Positions 43,583-52,719 are shown, numbered from the stretch's first letter. The stretch is 64,000 bases of DNA from Rhizobium sp. 18055 (GCF_902706285.1 NZ_CACSKD010000001.1:620001-684000), one strand, 5' to 3'. A program made the numbers and translations. Notes: generated by a model not told the origin, from the letters alone.

Positions 43583-45061
43583 CTAGGTTTGTGGAGCCGG
43601 CGTCGTTGCCATCTGGTCGAGATATCTGTCTACGTCGTCCCACCCCTCGGCACTTGCCGTCATCGCCACGTACCCGTCAGGACGAACGAGGCAGATACCC
43701 TTGGATGCTGGAGAAGTGCGGATGGCGCCTTCCACAAAGCCAGGGTTACGCTTGATCCTATCTCGCACATCTCCATTGTCTTTGGCGATGATCGCGAACT
43801 GAGGGCTGTCGCCCTCGCCGTAGTTATCGCTACCGCCAATACGATGCCCTGGTTCGGGGAAGCCGATCCCCTTCGCCACTGTTCCATTCAAGGGGCTTTC
43901 ATCATAGCCGACGGTTAGTTCCGACAGCCGTTCCGCCGCGATATGCTTGGCGAACGAGAGGCCGAAGAGTTGATGCATCAGGAAATTTCGTACGACCTGT
44001 CCCGTCGCGTTCTGCATCGTCCCAACCCGGAGCATTCGACCGGAGTCTTTGAGAACCTGAGCGGCGTTGGCACTGCGCTCAACGCTGTAACTGTCGAGCA
44101 GAAGATCGCAACTGGCGTCGTTTTTGATCACCATAGCAAGCTTCCACGCGAGGTTGAAAGCATCCTGCATGCCTGTGTTCATACCCTGTCCGCCAGCAGG
44201 GCTATGGATATGAGCAGCGTCACCTGCGAGAAACACCCTCCCCTTGCGGAAGTCTTTCACCTTGCGTTCGTTGACGGTGAACGGCGCGATCCAGATGCAG
44301 TCACTCAGAACGACGTCACCGGGACCACGCTGGTCGACGATGTTCTGAACGTCGGCAAGCGTGGGATCAGCCGACGATCCGGCTCCGACGTCGGCGATGA
44401 CACGATAGCGGTCTTTGGCGATAGGAAAGAATGCGACAATCCCGCTCCTGTGCCAGAAGATGGGGAACTCATCCTCCGGTATCTGCAGGCCAGCCACATG
44501 GACGTCTGCCAAGACGAAGTTTCCAGGAACGGTCTCTCCGTCGAACGACATGCCGAGCTGGTGCCGGATTGGCGAATGAGCACCGTCACAGCCGACAAGC
44601 CAATCTGCGTCGATCACCTCCGTCCGGCCATCCGAATGCTTCACATTGCAACTGACACCGCTTCCCACTTCGCTAAAACCTGAAAACTCGACGTTTCGCT
44701 CAACCTGAACGCCATAAGAGGCAAGCTGCTCTTCGAGCACTCGCTCCGTCTCGGATTGAGGAACCATCAAGACGAAGCGAAACGGTGAGTCCAACTCATC
44801 AAACGCCACGCGCGCAATTGTTTTCTTGCCGTCCATGATGTCGACAGCCCGCGTCTTGCGCCCCGCCGCGATCAGGGTTTGGGCGCAACCGCTTCGGTCA
44901 AGCAGCTCTAGCGTCCGGCTCCAGACGGCTAGTGCTTTCGACTTGTCGGTGCGTGCGGCGGTTTTGTCGATGATGCGGACTGGAACCTGGAAACGGGCCA
45001 GTTCAACAGCCATTGTCAGCCCTACAGGGCCAGCGCCTGCAATCAAAACGGAAGTGGGCAT
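43583..45061 (-). CDS. FAD-dependent aromatic monooxygenase (PheA/TfdB type)
   Basis: A 492-residue class A flavoprotein monooxygenase. The FAD dinucleotide motif is VLIAGAGPVGLTMAVELA, the DG motif is DADWLVGCDGAHSPIRHQLG, and the second FAD motif is GRVFLAGDAAHIHSPAGGQGMNTGMQDAFNLAWKLA in segments. The C-terminal thioredoxin-like part ends with CLVRPDGYVA. It would hydroxylate an aromatic or polyketide-like substrate with NAD(P)H and oxygen; related enzymes inactivate rifamycins. The gene follows its TetR regulator by one base and ends just beside the IS110 element, with no loss of C-terminal motifs. Confidence 0.88.
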   Translation of the reverse strand: MPTSVLIAGAGPVGLTMAVELARFQVPVRIIDKTAARTDKSKALAVWSRTLELLDRSGCAQTLIAAGRKTRAVDIMDGKKTIARVAFDELDSPFRFVLMVPQSETERVLEEQLASYGVQVERNVEFSGFSEVGSGVSCNVKHSDGRTEVIDADWLVGCDGAHSPIRHQLGMSFDGETVPGNFVLADVHVAGLQIPEDEFPIFWHRSGIVAFFPIAKDRYRVIADVGAGSSADPTLADVQNIVDQRGPGDVVLSDCIWIAPFTVNERKVKDFRKGRVFLAGDAAHIHSPAGGQGMNTGMQDAFNLAWKLAMVIKNDASCDLLLDSYSVERSANAAQVLKDSGRMLRVGTMQNATGQVVRNFLMHQLFGLSFAKHIAAERLSELTVGYDESPLNGTVAKGIGFPEPGHRIGGSDNYGEGDSPQFAIIAKDNGDVRDRIKRNPGFVEGAIRTSPASKGICLVRPDGYVAMTASAEGWDDVDRYLDQMATTPAPQT

Positions 45062-45062
45062 T

Positions 45063-45626
45063 TTAATGCTCCTTGTCTACGGGTTGAACGGTCGAAAGCA
45101 TGCTGAAGACATTTTGGAGAGTGGCGCGGGAGCGCTCTTCGCCTCCGGGTCGGCTCGTCGCGAGATCGATCACCGACAGGCCCACGAACAAACCATGGAT
45201 CAAATCGATCGACGCGTTGTCGGATGGCAATCCGAGCTTCGTCAGCAGAACGCCGAGTTGATTGATGAAGCCGTCGGTAAGTTGATTGAAGAGCAGACCA
45301 AGTGCCGGCTCGGCATCCGCTGCCTGGTTCAGCGCCACAAGCAGGCGGGTGTTCTCGTGCCGGACGGTGGCAGCCGCGATCGTATCGACAGCCTCAGCCA
45401 CGCTGGAAACGGAGGTCACCATCTGCCTCGCTGTCGCAAGCTGCCGTGTGATCGCGATCTCGGCCACGCCCCCCAACAAATCCGTCCGGGTCGGAAAATA
45501 GTAGGTTAAGTTGCCCTGTCGCAGTCCGGCCTTGGCAGCGACCTTCGGCTGCGTGAAGCCAGCCAACCCCTCCTCCCGCAAGATGGCAAGTCCCGCCTCC
45601 AATATCGTCTGTCTACGATCTTCCAT
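45063..45626 (-). CDS. TetR-family transcriptional regulator
   Basis: 187 residues. The N-terminal HTH is QTILEAGLAILREEGLAGFTQPKVAAKAGLRQGNLTYYFPTRTDLL, typical of the family, followed by a helical ligand-binding domain. It is upstream of the monooxygenase gene with only one base between stop and start, so both are co-transcribed. It probably derepresses the monooxygenase on exposure to the substrate, and its own promoter carries a palindrome. Confidence 0.87.
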   Translation of the reverse strand: MEDRRQTILEAGLAILREEGLAGFTQPKVAAKAGLRQGNLTYYFPTRTDLLGGVAEIAITRQLATARQMVTSVSSVAEAVDTIAAATVRHENTRLLVALNQAADAEPALGLLFNQLTDGFINQLGVLLTKLGLPSDNASIDLIHGLFVGLSVIDLATSRPGGEERSRATLQNVFSMLSTVQPVDKEH

Positions 45627-45641
45627 ATCAGTCTCTTTGTG

Positions 45642-45657
45642 TATGTGTACTTACATA
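45642..45657. promoter_or_regulatory. TetR operator candidate
   Basis: TATGT-N6-ACATA is an inverted repeat 16 bp upstream of the TetR start, inside an AT-rich promoter-like stretch. Autoregulatory TetR operators are usually found at this position. Confidence 0.45.
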
Positions 45658-45742
45658 TATTTAATATTAGCATTTCGTCAAGTCTTTTTGGCAATCACGC
45701 GTATCGGATACGACCACGATTCATGGAAGCAATCTGTCGCGG

Positions 45743-46507
45743 TTATGCACTGCCGAGGCGGGTCAACGCCCCTTGCAACGGCCTGTCGGATATTTGAATG
45801 AACCCTGCATAAGGGTTGGCCATATCCGCCACTGCGAATACCGCGCCCGCTACCGACAGCGCGCAGACGATGATGATGGTGATCACCGTCGGATTTGCGG
45901 GTGCCTGAAGGCCAAACGTTCCGAACAGCAATGCGAGCCAGTACACGAGGACGATCATGAAGCCCCATGGTAATCCTTCATCGGCGGACTCCACCTGCAG
46001 CCAGTGTCCTTCCGCGAGATTGCCGCTGACCTCCAATGCACGTGTCTGGATCAGACGATGAACCTGGTCCTGAGGATCGAGGGCGCGAAGCTTGCTTTGG
46101 ACAGCTTCGATCTGCCTGTAGGCAGAAGCCCGTCCAGCATCATTGTCGTCGCTCGTCTCGATGGTCCATCCTCGATCCAGACGAATCTGGATTAAGTCGC
46201 GAAGCATCACACGCGCGTCGTTGGCCTCCGACCCATATTGAGCCATCAGACGATCAAGCAGCACGATATGGGCGGCCGTGCCATCGAGTTCGTTTTGCGC
46301 GGTGTCGTAGTCGGACTTTGCAGAAGCGATCAACAACCCGAGAGCCAGCGCTGAAAGCGTACCGACGATGGCTGTCGCAAGCCGGATCACCTCTTTTGAT
46401 TCAGCGTTGAGGTGGTGGGATGGCAAGCGATCGCGCAGGACCATTCCCAGGGACGTCGAAATTCCAAGCACGACGAAGACGCCCGCGGCCAGTAACAAGG
46501 CATTCAT
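45743..46507 (-). CDS. DUF4239 (bestrophin-like) membrane protein
   Basis: A 254-residue protein with N-terminal helices (about 5-25 and 45-65), a soluble central region of about 110 residues and two C-terminal helices (WGFMIVLVYWLALLFGTFGLQ, TIIIVCALSVAGAVFAVADM). Order and blocks such as RLATAIVGTLSALALGLLIASAKSDYDTAQNEL fit DUF4239. Function unknown, with possible channel-like character from family resemblance. It follows the lipase gene after 3 bp and is probably co-transcribed. Confidence 0.78.
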   Translation of the reverse strand: MNALLLAAGVFVVLGISTSLGMVLRDRLPSHHLNAESKEVIRLATAIVGTLSALALGLLIASAKSDYDTAQNELDGTAAHIVLLDRLMAQYGSEANDARVMLRDLIQIRLDRGWTIETSDDNDAGRASAYRQIEAVQSKLRALDPQDQVHRLIQTRALEVSGNLAEGHWLQVESADEGLPWGFMIVLVYWLALLFGTFGLQAPANPTVITIIIVCALSVAGAVFAVADMANPYAGFIQISDRPLQGALTRLGSA

Positions 46508-46510
46508 CGT

Positions 46511-47764
46511 TCAATCCCCCTGCTGCGGTTGGGGCAACTGCGCACAGGTATTTGGTGCGATGGCACCCGCGAACCTGTCGCCGATCCACCGGACAGCCTC
46601 ACGTGCGGTATCGCGCGCAATGAAGCCGTGGCCGACCTTTGAAACAGCGAGGAAGTCCACACTGGTGCCGTGGTTACAGAGTTGTCGCACATAGGAGATC
46701 GTCACGCTGGGTCGAACGATGCCGTCACCGAGCCCTTGAGCGATGAACACCGGGACTTCTCGTGGAAGAACGCCAGGCGAGTTCTGCTTCAGTAGATCGT
46801 TCCAAGGCTGCGCCGCGCTGATATCGGTGACAGTCAGGAAGTCCTTCGACAGTGGTCTCTCCTCGATGCGCCGCTCCAAGAAGTCGAAGATCGTTTCGAT
46901 GCAGCCGCCTGCAAGTGTATCAACTGTGCTTATGGCCGCGGGATCGACGATCTTGTCCAGCTTGATGTCGAACACTCGCGACCATGACCAAAGAGTGAGC
47001 GCAGTCAGTCCTTTTCCACCGCTTGAGGCGAAATCGTCGCGCATCAGTGTGGCGAGGTCGGTGACCGGGGCCGCCGCTGCTATGCCTTCAAGGGTGAGTT
47101 CCGGGGCGTAGCTCCTCGCCAGCAGACCAGCATAGAGTGCCGCTTGACCTCCTTGGGAATGCCCCCAGACAGCAAACTGCGTGGGGGAACTCTGGGCCAG
47201 AAGTTCCCGAGCTGCCCGCACGGAATCGAGTACCGCTCGGCCCTCGCTCTCGCCGATGAGGTAAGGGTGGACGCCGGGACCACCGAGGCCGGGGTAGTCC
47301 GTCGCCACCACCGCGAATCCTTGCTGAAGCAACTGCTCGAGGCCTTGGATCTGGCGGTACACACCGCGGCTCAGCGAGGGCGCACAAGCGGTCGCGACGC
47401 CGCTGGTCGGATGAGCCCACGCGACCACCGGACGCACGGCGTCGTTTCCGGTCGAAGGCTTGATGAATACTCCGGACACCGCGATCGGTTCACCGTGAAG
47501 TCCCACGGACCTGTAGAGGATCCGGAAGGCCGATGCGTCGGGAGGCGAGAATGGCATCGGCTCGGACCGGATGATCGATCCTGGGCGACCTGCAAGATCA
47601 ACGTCGCCCACTGCGAAGAATTCTTGTCCGGCTTTCGCAGAAGGCGACCGGAAAAGCGTCCAAAGCGCAAGTGCAAGGAGGCCATAGGCCATGAGCTGTC
47701 GAATTGTGTCTTTTGCTGTCGGCCGCCTTTGTTTCGGTGGCTCGATAAAGTGATGTCGTGTCAT
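46511..47764 (-). CDS. exported secretory-lipase-family hydrolase
   Basis: 417 residues. A hydrophobic segment near 25-42 (MAYGLLALALWTLF) ending before AKAG suggests export or membrane anchoring. The alpha/beta-hydrolase core has VVATDYPGLGG, the nucleophile motif VWGHSQGGQAA, and candidate acid and His residues in IAQGLGDGIVRP and VSKVGHGFIA. The LIP-family length is normal. It probably hydrolyses esters or lipids outside the cytoplasm. It heads a two-gene unit with DUF4239. Confidence 0.82.
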   Translation of the reverse strand: MTRHHFIEPPKQRRPTAKDTIRQLMAYGLLALALWTLFRSPSAKAGQEFFAVGDVDLAGRPGSIIRSEPMPFSPPDASAFRILYRSVGLHGEPIAVSGVFIKPSTGNDAVRPVVAWAHPTSGVATACAPSLSRGVYRQIQGLEQLLQQGFAVVATDYPGLGGPGVHPYLIGESEGRAVLDSVRAARELLAQSSPTQFAVWGHSQGGQAALYAGLLARSYAPELTLEGIAAAAPVTDLATLMRDDFASSGGKGLTALTLWSWSRVFDIKLDKIVDPAAISTVDTLAGGCIETIFDFLERRIEERPLSKDFLTVTDISAAQPWNDLLKQNSPGVLPREVPVFIAQGLGDGIVRPSVTISYVRQLCNHGTSVDFLAVSKVGHGFIARDTAREAVRWIGDRFAGAIAPNTCAQLPQPQQGD

Positions 47765-47863
47765 ATCGGCGTTCCAGCAGGCGGCAAGCGCGCCAAGAAT
47801 TTAGAGGATGGTCTGTTGCTATTGGCCTTAGGTCCGGGGCGAGAAAACCGCCCCGGAGTCGTT

Positions 47864-48577
47864 CTATTGCCACTGACCGTCCGGCAGGCGACCGTGATAT
47901 GGCGTGTCACGGCAATGACCCCAGGGTCCCATCCAGTATCCCGGAGGGCATGGGTTGGCTGGCGGATAGTATGCGGGCTGTGGGTAATAAGGCGCGCCAT
48001 AACGCGGGCCGGCGAGATCAGCTCCGATCGCAGCGCCAGAGGCCGCACCGAGCGCGTACCAGCCAGCGTTGTTCCACCCTCTCCAATGGTCGATGAAGAC
48101 CGCAGCAGGTCCCGAAGCACCCGACAGGTTTCCTTCCAGCACCGTGACGTCGAAGGTGAGCGTCGTGCCGTCGAGCTTGGGCGATTTGAGCGTCACCACG
48201 GCGTCGCCCACATCGGAACCGCCGCCGAGAACGGATACGGTCGCGTTCGGCGGATCCTTCTCGAAGTTGTCGGCGCCTTCGCCCCACTGCTTGACGATCT
48301 CGTCAGTGGTAATGTGGCCAGCCGCGCGAACGGGGCGATCGGCAAAAACGATCGAGTTCGCAGAGACGCCGGTGAGGGTCAGCTTGTCGCCCTCCAGCTT
48401 GGCACCGCCCGCATTGATGACGAGCAGGGATGCAACAGGAGCCTGTTGCGCGACCTGACCCACGGTCTTTTCAAGTGGAACGTGAGGCTTCTTGGCAGCC
48501 TCCTGCGCGAGGACGGTCCCCGCCAGAAGTGTGAGATAGCCTGCAAGCAGCAGGCTAAGAGCGTTTGAGCGTTTCAT
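47864..48577 (-). CDS. exported protein with C-terminal GCG/CRPN-like cysteine motif
   Basis: About 237 residues. The signal peptide (SLLLAGYLTLLAGTVLAQ) is followed by a beta-rich middle region of unknown fold (PVASLLVINAGGAKLEGDKLTLTG, a repetitive acidic part). The C-terminus is Pro/Tyr-rich and ends in a CPPGYWMGPWGHCRDTPYHG block. The same block closes an otherwise different neighbour at 49424-49744. A start two codons earlier is possible. Role unknown; envelope location likely. Confidence 0.68.
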   Translation of the reverse strand: MKRSNALSLLLAGYLTLLAGTVLAQEAAKKPHVPLEKTVGQVAQQAPVASLLVINAGGAKLEGDKLTLTGVSANSIVFADRPVRAAGHITTDEIVKQWGEGADNFEKDPPNATVSVLGGGSDVGDAVVTLKSPKLDGTTLTFDVTVLEGNLSGASGPAAVFIDHWRGWNNAGWYALGAASGAAIGADLAGPRYGAPYYPQPAYYPPANPCPPGYWMGPWGHCRDTPYHGRLPDGQWQ

Positions 48578-48622
48578 TTCCATTTTCCTTTGAGATGCTT
48601 TTGATCTGGTTGCGAGCTGCTA

Positions 48623-48898
48623 TCAGCCGCCGCCATGCTCTGCGGCGTAGGCGATCCCGGCCTGCACTTCGGCCATCGCCTGCTCGACCAGCTCGGCAGC
48701 ACGCTCCTTGTGGCCGCCCTTGTTCGGAGTTGCCCGATGCAACGACTCCAGGGCGTTCTGGAGTTGGCGCAACGCCGCATCCATGTTGCCCTGATCAGCC
48801 TGCACGGGTGACGATACGAGGGCTGCGATTGAGCCGGCGGTGAGAGCGATGCCTGATACTGCGATCAAGCTACGACGTGAGAGCGTGAGTTCGGTCAT
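48623..48898 (-). CDS. small Tat-exported protein of unknown function
   Basis: 91 residues. LSRRSLIAVSGIALTAGSIAAL is a twin-arginine signal, cleaved probably after VQA. The mature 58 residues are helical and charged (ALRQLQNALESLHRATPNKGGHKERAAELVEQAMAEVQAGI) and contain no Cys. It sits among other small exported proteins on the same strand. I do not recognise a family. Confidence 0.65.
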   Translation of the reverse strand: MTELTLSRRSLIAVSGIALTAGSIAALVSSPVQADQGNMDAALRQLQNALESLHRATPNKGGHKERAAELVEQAMAEVQAGIAYAAEHGGG

Positions 48899-48924
48899 GG
48901 TAATCTCCCTTTCGCGATTGAGGT

Positions 48925-49404
48925 TCAGTTGGCCGCCGTCAAGGTGACCTTAACAATGCCTGTAGCGATGTTGATGCCGGTCTCGCCGTCGACGGACAGC
49001 GGCTGCAGCGAAAACGACTGGTTGTTTCCGCCGACGAGCGCATTGGCGCCGACGCCAACGCCGAGTGCGGCACCCGCCCCGACGCCGACATACTTCCCGG
49101 CGAGCGCGCCCTGCGGAACACCGCGCATAGCCGAGGCGACGCCCCAGATCAGATGCCCTTGATCGACCTTGCCGAGCTCGACGCCATATTCGTCGATGCT
49201 GCCACTGTAGGTTTCCGGTTCGCCGCCATCGGGCTTGAACTGGCAGGCCAGCGTCTGCTTGCGGGAAAGGATCTCGCCGATGCCCTTCGAGACATCACAC
49301 GACAGGATGCCGATCTTGGCGACATCCGCATGGCTTGATCCCGCACCTGCAAGAAGCAGCGTAATTCCCAGCAACAAGCCATTGGCATTTTTTGAAAGAC
49401 GCAT
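48925..49404 (-). CDS. DUF992-family exported protein
   Basis: 159 residues. A signal peptide (LLLGITLLLAGAGSSHA) is followed by the DUF992 domain: KIGILSCDVSKGIGEILSRKQTLACQFKP, ETYSGSIDEYGVELGKVDQGHLIWGV, and glycine-rich AGKYVGVGAGAALGVGVGANALVGG. The two cysteines are typical. The start is set by GAGGATGG upstream; longer upstream frames lack one. Family function is unknown. Confidence 0.82.
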   Translation of the reverse strand: MRLSKNANGLLLGITLLLAGAGSSHADVAKIGILSCDVSKGIGEILSRKQTLACQFKPDGGEPETYSGSIDEYGVELGKVDQGHLIWGVASAMRGVPQGALAGKYVGVGAGAALGVGVGANALVGGNNQSFSLQPLSVDGETGINIATGIVKVTLTAAN

Positions 49405-49423
49405 CGATCCATCCTCGCTCTGG

Positions 49424-49744
49424 TTACTTCCAATTGCCGTTCGGCAGGCGGCCGTGATACGGCGTGTTGCGGCAGTGACCCCAAGGACCCCGCCAGTAGC
49501 CGGGTGGGCACGCGTTGCTGGCAACTGGACGCTCCTGGTAGTAGCCGTTGGGCAAGCGACCGTAGAACGGCGTCGAGCGGCAACCGCCGTATGGTCCACG
49601 CCATGCATTCGGACCGCACCCGCCAGCGACCAGTGTGATTGCGGACGGGGCGTCGATTTCAGGCATGATAGGTGCGGCGCTGCTGAGAGATGGCGCTGCG
49701 AGCAGAGCTGCAAAGCCAAGCATGACTGCAAATTTCGTATTCAT
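49424..49744 (-). CDS. small exported protein with two GCG/CRPN-type Cys motifs
   Basis: 106 residues. The signal peptide MNTKFAVMLGFAALLAAPSLSSA is followed by two tandem units, GCGPNAWRGPYGGCRSTPFYGRLPNG and ACPPGYWRGPWGHCRNTPYHGRLPNG, each with two cysteines. This is the GCG_CRPN-type small protein common in rhizobia. The second unit is nearly identical to the C-terminus of the protein at 47864-48577, which suggests local domain duplication or gene conversion. Function unknown. Confidence 0.75.
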   Translation of the reverse strand: MNTKFAVMLGFAALLAAPSLSSAAPIMPEIDAPSAITLVAGGCGPNAWRGPYGGCRSTPFYGRLPNGYYQERPVASNACPPGYWRGPWGHCRNTPYHGRLPNGNWK

Positions 49745-50107
49745 GTTCACTCCGAACTTGTGTTGAAAGCGTCGAGCGGGCCTCGGCACACTCGATCTGC
49801 ACGTGAATGGTCTGCGCATTGAACTGGCCGTGGCCTTCCGCGAACCGCTCGCCGGCAAGGATGGTATCCTCTGTCTGCCGGGCGTATCGTCGCCTTGGAA
49901 GGCCGATCGCGAACCGGAAGCTCTTTCGGACCACGTGGCCCGTTGATGTCCGCTCCGATGGCGGGGGGAATAGCCGATACAGTTCGGCCTCCGCATCACC
50001 ACTTCTGGGTATGCCCGCGATGCGCGATCAGATTATTTCGCTGACACGGGCAGAAATGCAGTTTGAAAGCCCCCATTCGCAGGACGTGCAACGAAGAGGC
50101 CTACCAC

Positions 50108-50476
50108 ATGAAGAAGATAGTCATTGCCGCAGCGATCTCGACCCTCTCTATGGGCATCTGCTCCGCTGCTGCTGAAAACGGCACGATACAGCTTCACAGC
50201 AACGGCAAGATCGAGCGCTCACAGGTGACGTATGATTGCGGCGGCCAGGGTCTGCTGGCGGCGACTTATGTAAACGCCGATCCAAACTTTCTCGCAATCC
50301 TGACGGTGCCCGGACAGCGTCAACCGACGGTCTTCGCTTCTGTGATCTCCGGCTCGGGCGCGCGCTACGCGGCAGGCAAGTACGTGTGGTGGACCAGGGG
50401 CAATACGGCCAGCCTTTACGACACGAACTTGGGCGACAATGCTTCGCCGACAGTGACCTGTATGCCGTCGAAGTGA
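50108..50476 (+). CDS. MliC-family lysozyme-inhibitor-like exported protein
   Basis: 122 residues. MKKIVIAAAISTLSMGICSAAA is a signal peptide. The mature domain has MliC features: VTYDCGGQ, LAATYVNADPNFLAIL, VFASVISGSGARYAAGKYVWWTRGNTASLYD and a second Cys near the end (VTCMPSK) for the disulfide. MliC proteins inhibit c-type lysozymes. No lipobox is seen, so it may be periplasmic rather than lipid-anchored. Convergent with the following membrane-protein genes. Confidence 0.78.
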   Translation: MKKIVIAAAISTLSMGICSAAAENGTIQLHSNGKIERSQVTYDCGGQGLLAATYVNADPNFLAILTVPGQRQPTVFASVISGSGARYAAGKYVWWTRGNTASLYDTNLGDNASPTVTCMPSK

Positions 50477-50500
50477 CCGCATTCCCATCCTCGAAAGAGG

Positions 50501-50863
50501 TTAGAAAACTCGCCCAAGCACCGCACGCACCAAGGTTGCGGCACCCAATGCCACTATGAGCACCGGGAAGATCAGTCCCGTGTTCAGCCGCAGTGACATG
50601 AGGACGCTTATAAGGACAAAGATCACTCCGGTGATCAGCCGTGAAAGCGGCCGAATGTCCCTCCAGCCAAAGTTCTTTGCAAGGCGGAAGCTATCCAGGA
50701 TCATACCGACGGCCGGAATGAGCAGGATCAGAAACAGCCAGCGGTAGGGCAGAACATAGCCAAGCTGATCGAGAGCAAGGGCAGCGCCCAAGCCGATAAG
50801 ACAGAGTCCGCCGAGCGCGGAGATGAGCCACCGATGATCCTGACCAGAATTATGCGCGAGCAT
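50501..50863 (-). CDS. small multi-helix membrane protein
   Basis: 120 residues with four hydrophobic helices (ALGGLCLIGLGAALALDQLG, WLFLILLIPAVGMILDSF, LITGVIFVLISVLMSL, LIFPVLIVALGAATLVRAVLG). It resembles LiaF/DUF5668-type N-terminal membrane modules, but the match is weak. Its start overlaps the preceding gene by 14 bp, so the two are probably co-translated. Confidence 0.65.
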   Translation of the reverse strand: MLAHNSGQDHRWLISALGGLCLIGLGAALALDQLGYVLPYRWLFLILLIPAVGMILDSFRLAKNFGWRDIRPLSRLITGVIFVLISVLMSLRLNTGLIFPVLIVALGAATLVRAVLGRVF

Positions 50864-51371
50864 CTATGCTTCCTCCCGCCTGGCCCAAGACATTCCGATT
50901 CCAGGCGGTCATCAGCAGAATTGCAAGGACGACGGCACGCGCGATCGTCAGCGCCAGCAGCATGCCGAAATTGTCTGCAGCATAATCGCCATGTCCGAAC
51001 GCCTGGACGAAATGACCGATCGACACGCCGATGTAGAATAGAATGGCGTATGCCGCGACAGCACTCTGGAAGGACAGACTGCACCAGAAGGATATGACTG
51101 CAACGATCCCCAGAGCGATGTCGGCAACCCCAATTTCAAACTCGAACGGGCTCGGCTGCCAACCGATCTGCGCTGAAGCGATCCCCGGAAAGAACACATG
51201 GAAGACCCCGGCCCAGATGCCGTCGAATCCGACAGCCAGCAACAAGATCCAGGAGAGATACCGGTGCGACCAATGTCCGTTGCATCTCGACAAAGCAGCG
51301 AACGCAATGGCGGCGATACACAGTATGACCGGCAGGTTGGTCAGTATCATTCTTATAGCTTGGGCGATCAT
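50850..51371 (-). CDS. membrane protein, DUF6790-like
   Basis: About 173 residues with five hydrophobic segments (ILTNLPVILCIAAIAFAAL, YLSWILLLAVGFDGIWAGVFHVFF, IGVADIALGIVAVISFWC, AVAAYAILFYIGVSIGHFVQAFG, MLLALTIARAVVLAILLM). The pattern with GHF and the Asp-Phe pair resembles the DUF6790 group. Two start sites are possible, the longer adding 24 residues. Function unknown. Confidence 0.62.
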   Translation of the reverse strand: MIAQAIRMILTNLPVILCIAAIAFAALSRCNGHWSHRYLSWILLLAVGFDGIWAGVFHVFFPGIASAQIGWQPSPFEFEIGVADIALGIVAVISFWCSLSFQSAVAAYAILFYIGVSIGHFVQAFGHGDYAADNFGMLLALTIARAVVLAILLMTAWNRNVLGQAGGSIDARA

Positions 51372-51484
51372 GGCAGTGTCCGTCGTTGGCCGCCTGCTGT
51401 GCGGCGAAAAGGCATCGCCAAGGGTGGCGAACTCGCCCACCAACTACGGTCTTCAACGACTGACCGCATCCTCAGAAGTGGTGA

Positions 51485-52606
51485 TCAGCGGGCAAAAGCT
51501 CCGAGAAGCGCACCGATCCGCTCGAAATCCCGGAGATTCGCGGCATCGGTTTTCCGCAGCACTGTGCGGATCTGCGTGCGCACGGTATCTAGCGACACAT
51601 CTCGGTCGCGGGCGACGGTCTCGGCCGTCTGCCCTCCCAGCAGCGCGGCGGCGACTGCGCCTTCTGCAGCGCTCAATCCGAACAGGTCACTGAAGATCGA
51701 TGGTGCGGCCCCGCGGGGTTGAGACAGTTCGTGGATCACGACCAGGACAGGTGAGCCTTCGAGTTTAGACGTCCCGGTTCCTGGAAGAGACGATATGAAC
51801 AGAGCGAGTTGTCCGACGCGGTCGGTGTCAGGTGCGGCGAATTCCAAGCGCAGTGCTGCCCCGTTTCCGCCGTGCGCGGCGTCTTGAACCATCTGCCTAA
51901 ACCTTGCACCCTCGCGTCCGTTGACGCCAAGCCGCGATCTGCCTCCGGCGGCGACCATGCTGAGCGAAACTGGCGCGCCTCGGCGTGCGAGAGTTCGTGA
52001 GGCCTTGGCATTCGCAAAAAGGACATTGCAATCACGATCAACCACGACGGCATTTCCTGGGAATGCCTCGAAGGCAGCGTAGGCCAAGCGAGATTCGACC
52101 GCTGACTGGTGCACCTTCTGCCGCAACTGCAGTCCGCGTTTGACATGCGGCAGGAGGCGCGCGAATTCCGCACGCTCTTCGGCTTTGAAAGCCTTATCCC
52201 CGCGGAAGAAACTCATGATCGTGTGATCGTTATCTCCGATAAGTCCGATCATCATATGCTCGCGGCTGTTCGACCTGGCAAAGTCGCGGTAGAACTCCGA
52301 GCGTCGATAGGTGTCGCCATCGACGACGTCTTCGACCGTCATGACCGCTTCCCTTCCCAGTGTGAAAACCGGCGATTTGGACAGCGCTGCCCTGATCGGA
52401 TCTATGTGAAGATAGTAGTCGGTATAAGGGTCGGAGCCAGTCTCGCAGGGTTCGAACACGTTCGAAGATCGGCCGTCGGCGCCCTGAAGGCGAAGAGTGC
52501 CAGCGTCCGCGCCAAGGTGTTCGAACAGCGTCTTGCCCAGAGATATCCAATCTTGGTCGCTGGTCGAGACATCGTATATGTCTGCTATGATTGCATTAAC
52601 GTCCAT
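51485..52606 (-). CDS. LuxR-family transcriptional regulator with a PAS-like N-terminus
   Basis: About 373 residues. The C-terminal HTH reads FGLSAAEGAVAAALLGGQTAETVARDRDVSLDTVRTQIRTVLRKT, the LuxR/GerE type. The N-terminal region begins DVNAIIADIYDVSTSDQDWISLG, followed by a PAS-like segment (AFEAFPGNAVVVDRDCNVLFANAKASRTLARRG). No phosphorylation or AHL-binding motif is evident, so the signal is unknown. The start is set at ATG 52606 since an in-frame start 18 codons upstream lacks support. It stands alone beside a hydrolase gene on the same strand. Confidence 0.8.
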   Translation of the reverse strand: MDVNAIIADIYDVSTSDQDWISLGKTLFEHLGADAGTLRLQGADGRSSNVFEPCETGSDPYTDYYLHIDPIRAALSKSPVFTLGREAVMTVEDVVDGDTYRRSEFYRDFARSNSREHMMIGLIGDNDHTIMSFFRGDKAFKAEERAEFARLLPHVKRGLQLRQKVHQSAVESRLAYAAFEAFPGNAVVVDRDCNVLFANAKASRTLARRGAPVSLSMVAAGGRSRLGVNGREGARFRQMVQDAAHGGNGAALRLEFAAPDTDRVGQLALFISSLPGTGTSKLEGSPVLVVIHELSQPRGAAPSIFSDLFGLSAAEGAVAAALLGGQTAETVARDRDVSLDTVRTQIRTVLRKTDAANLRDFERIGALLGAFAR

Positions 52607-52719
52607 AAGCACTACCCCCGCAACGCTTAGCTCCGAAAACAACTTGAGATAGAATAGCAACTTCCGAATATAAATCTAGCCATCCGAGGTTGATGCGTCA
52701 GATCTTGCATGCTTTCGAG

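Noticed and set aside
43943..44683. 246-codon plus-strand frame opposite the monooxygenase
   Set aside because: The minus strand carries three FAD-enzyme motifs in one frame; the plus-strand frame has none and no ribosome site.
47144..48568. 474-codon open frame on the plus strand across the lipase and GCG-protein genes
   Set aside because: It is antisense to two well-supported genes, its translation is Arg/Gly-rich without any motif, and it has no ribosome site. It is a GC-skew shadow.
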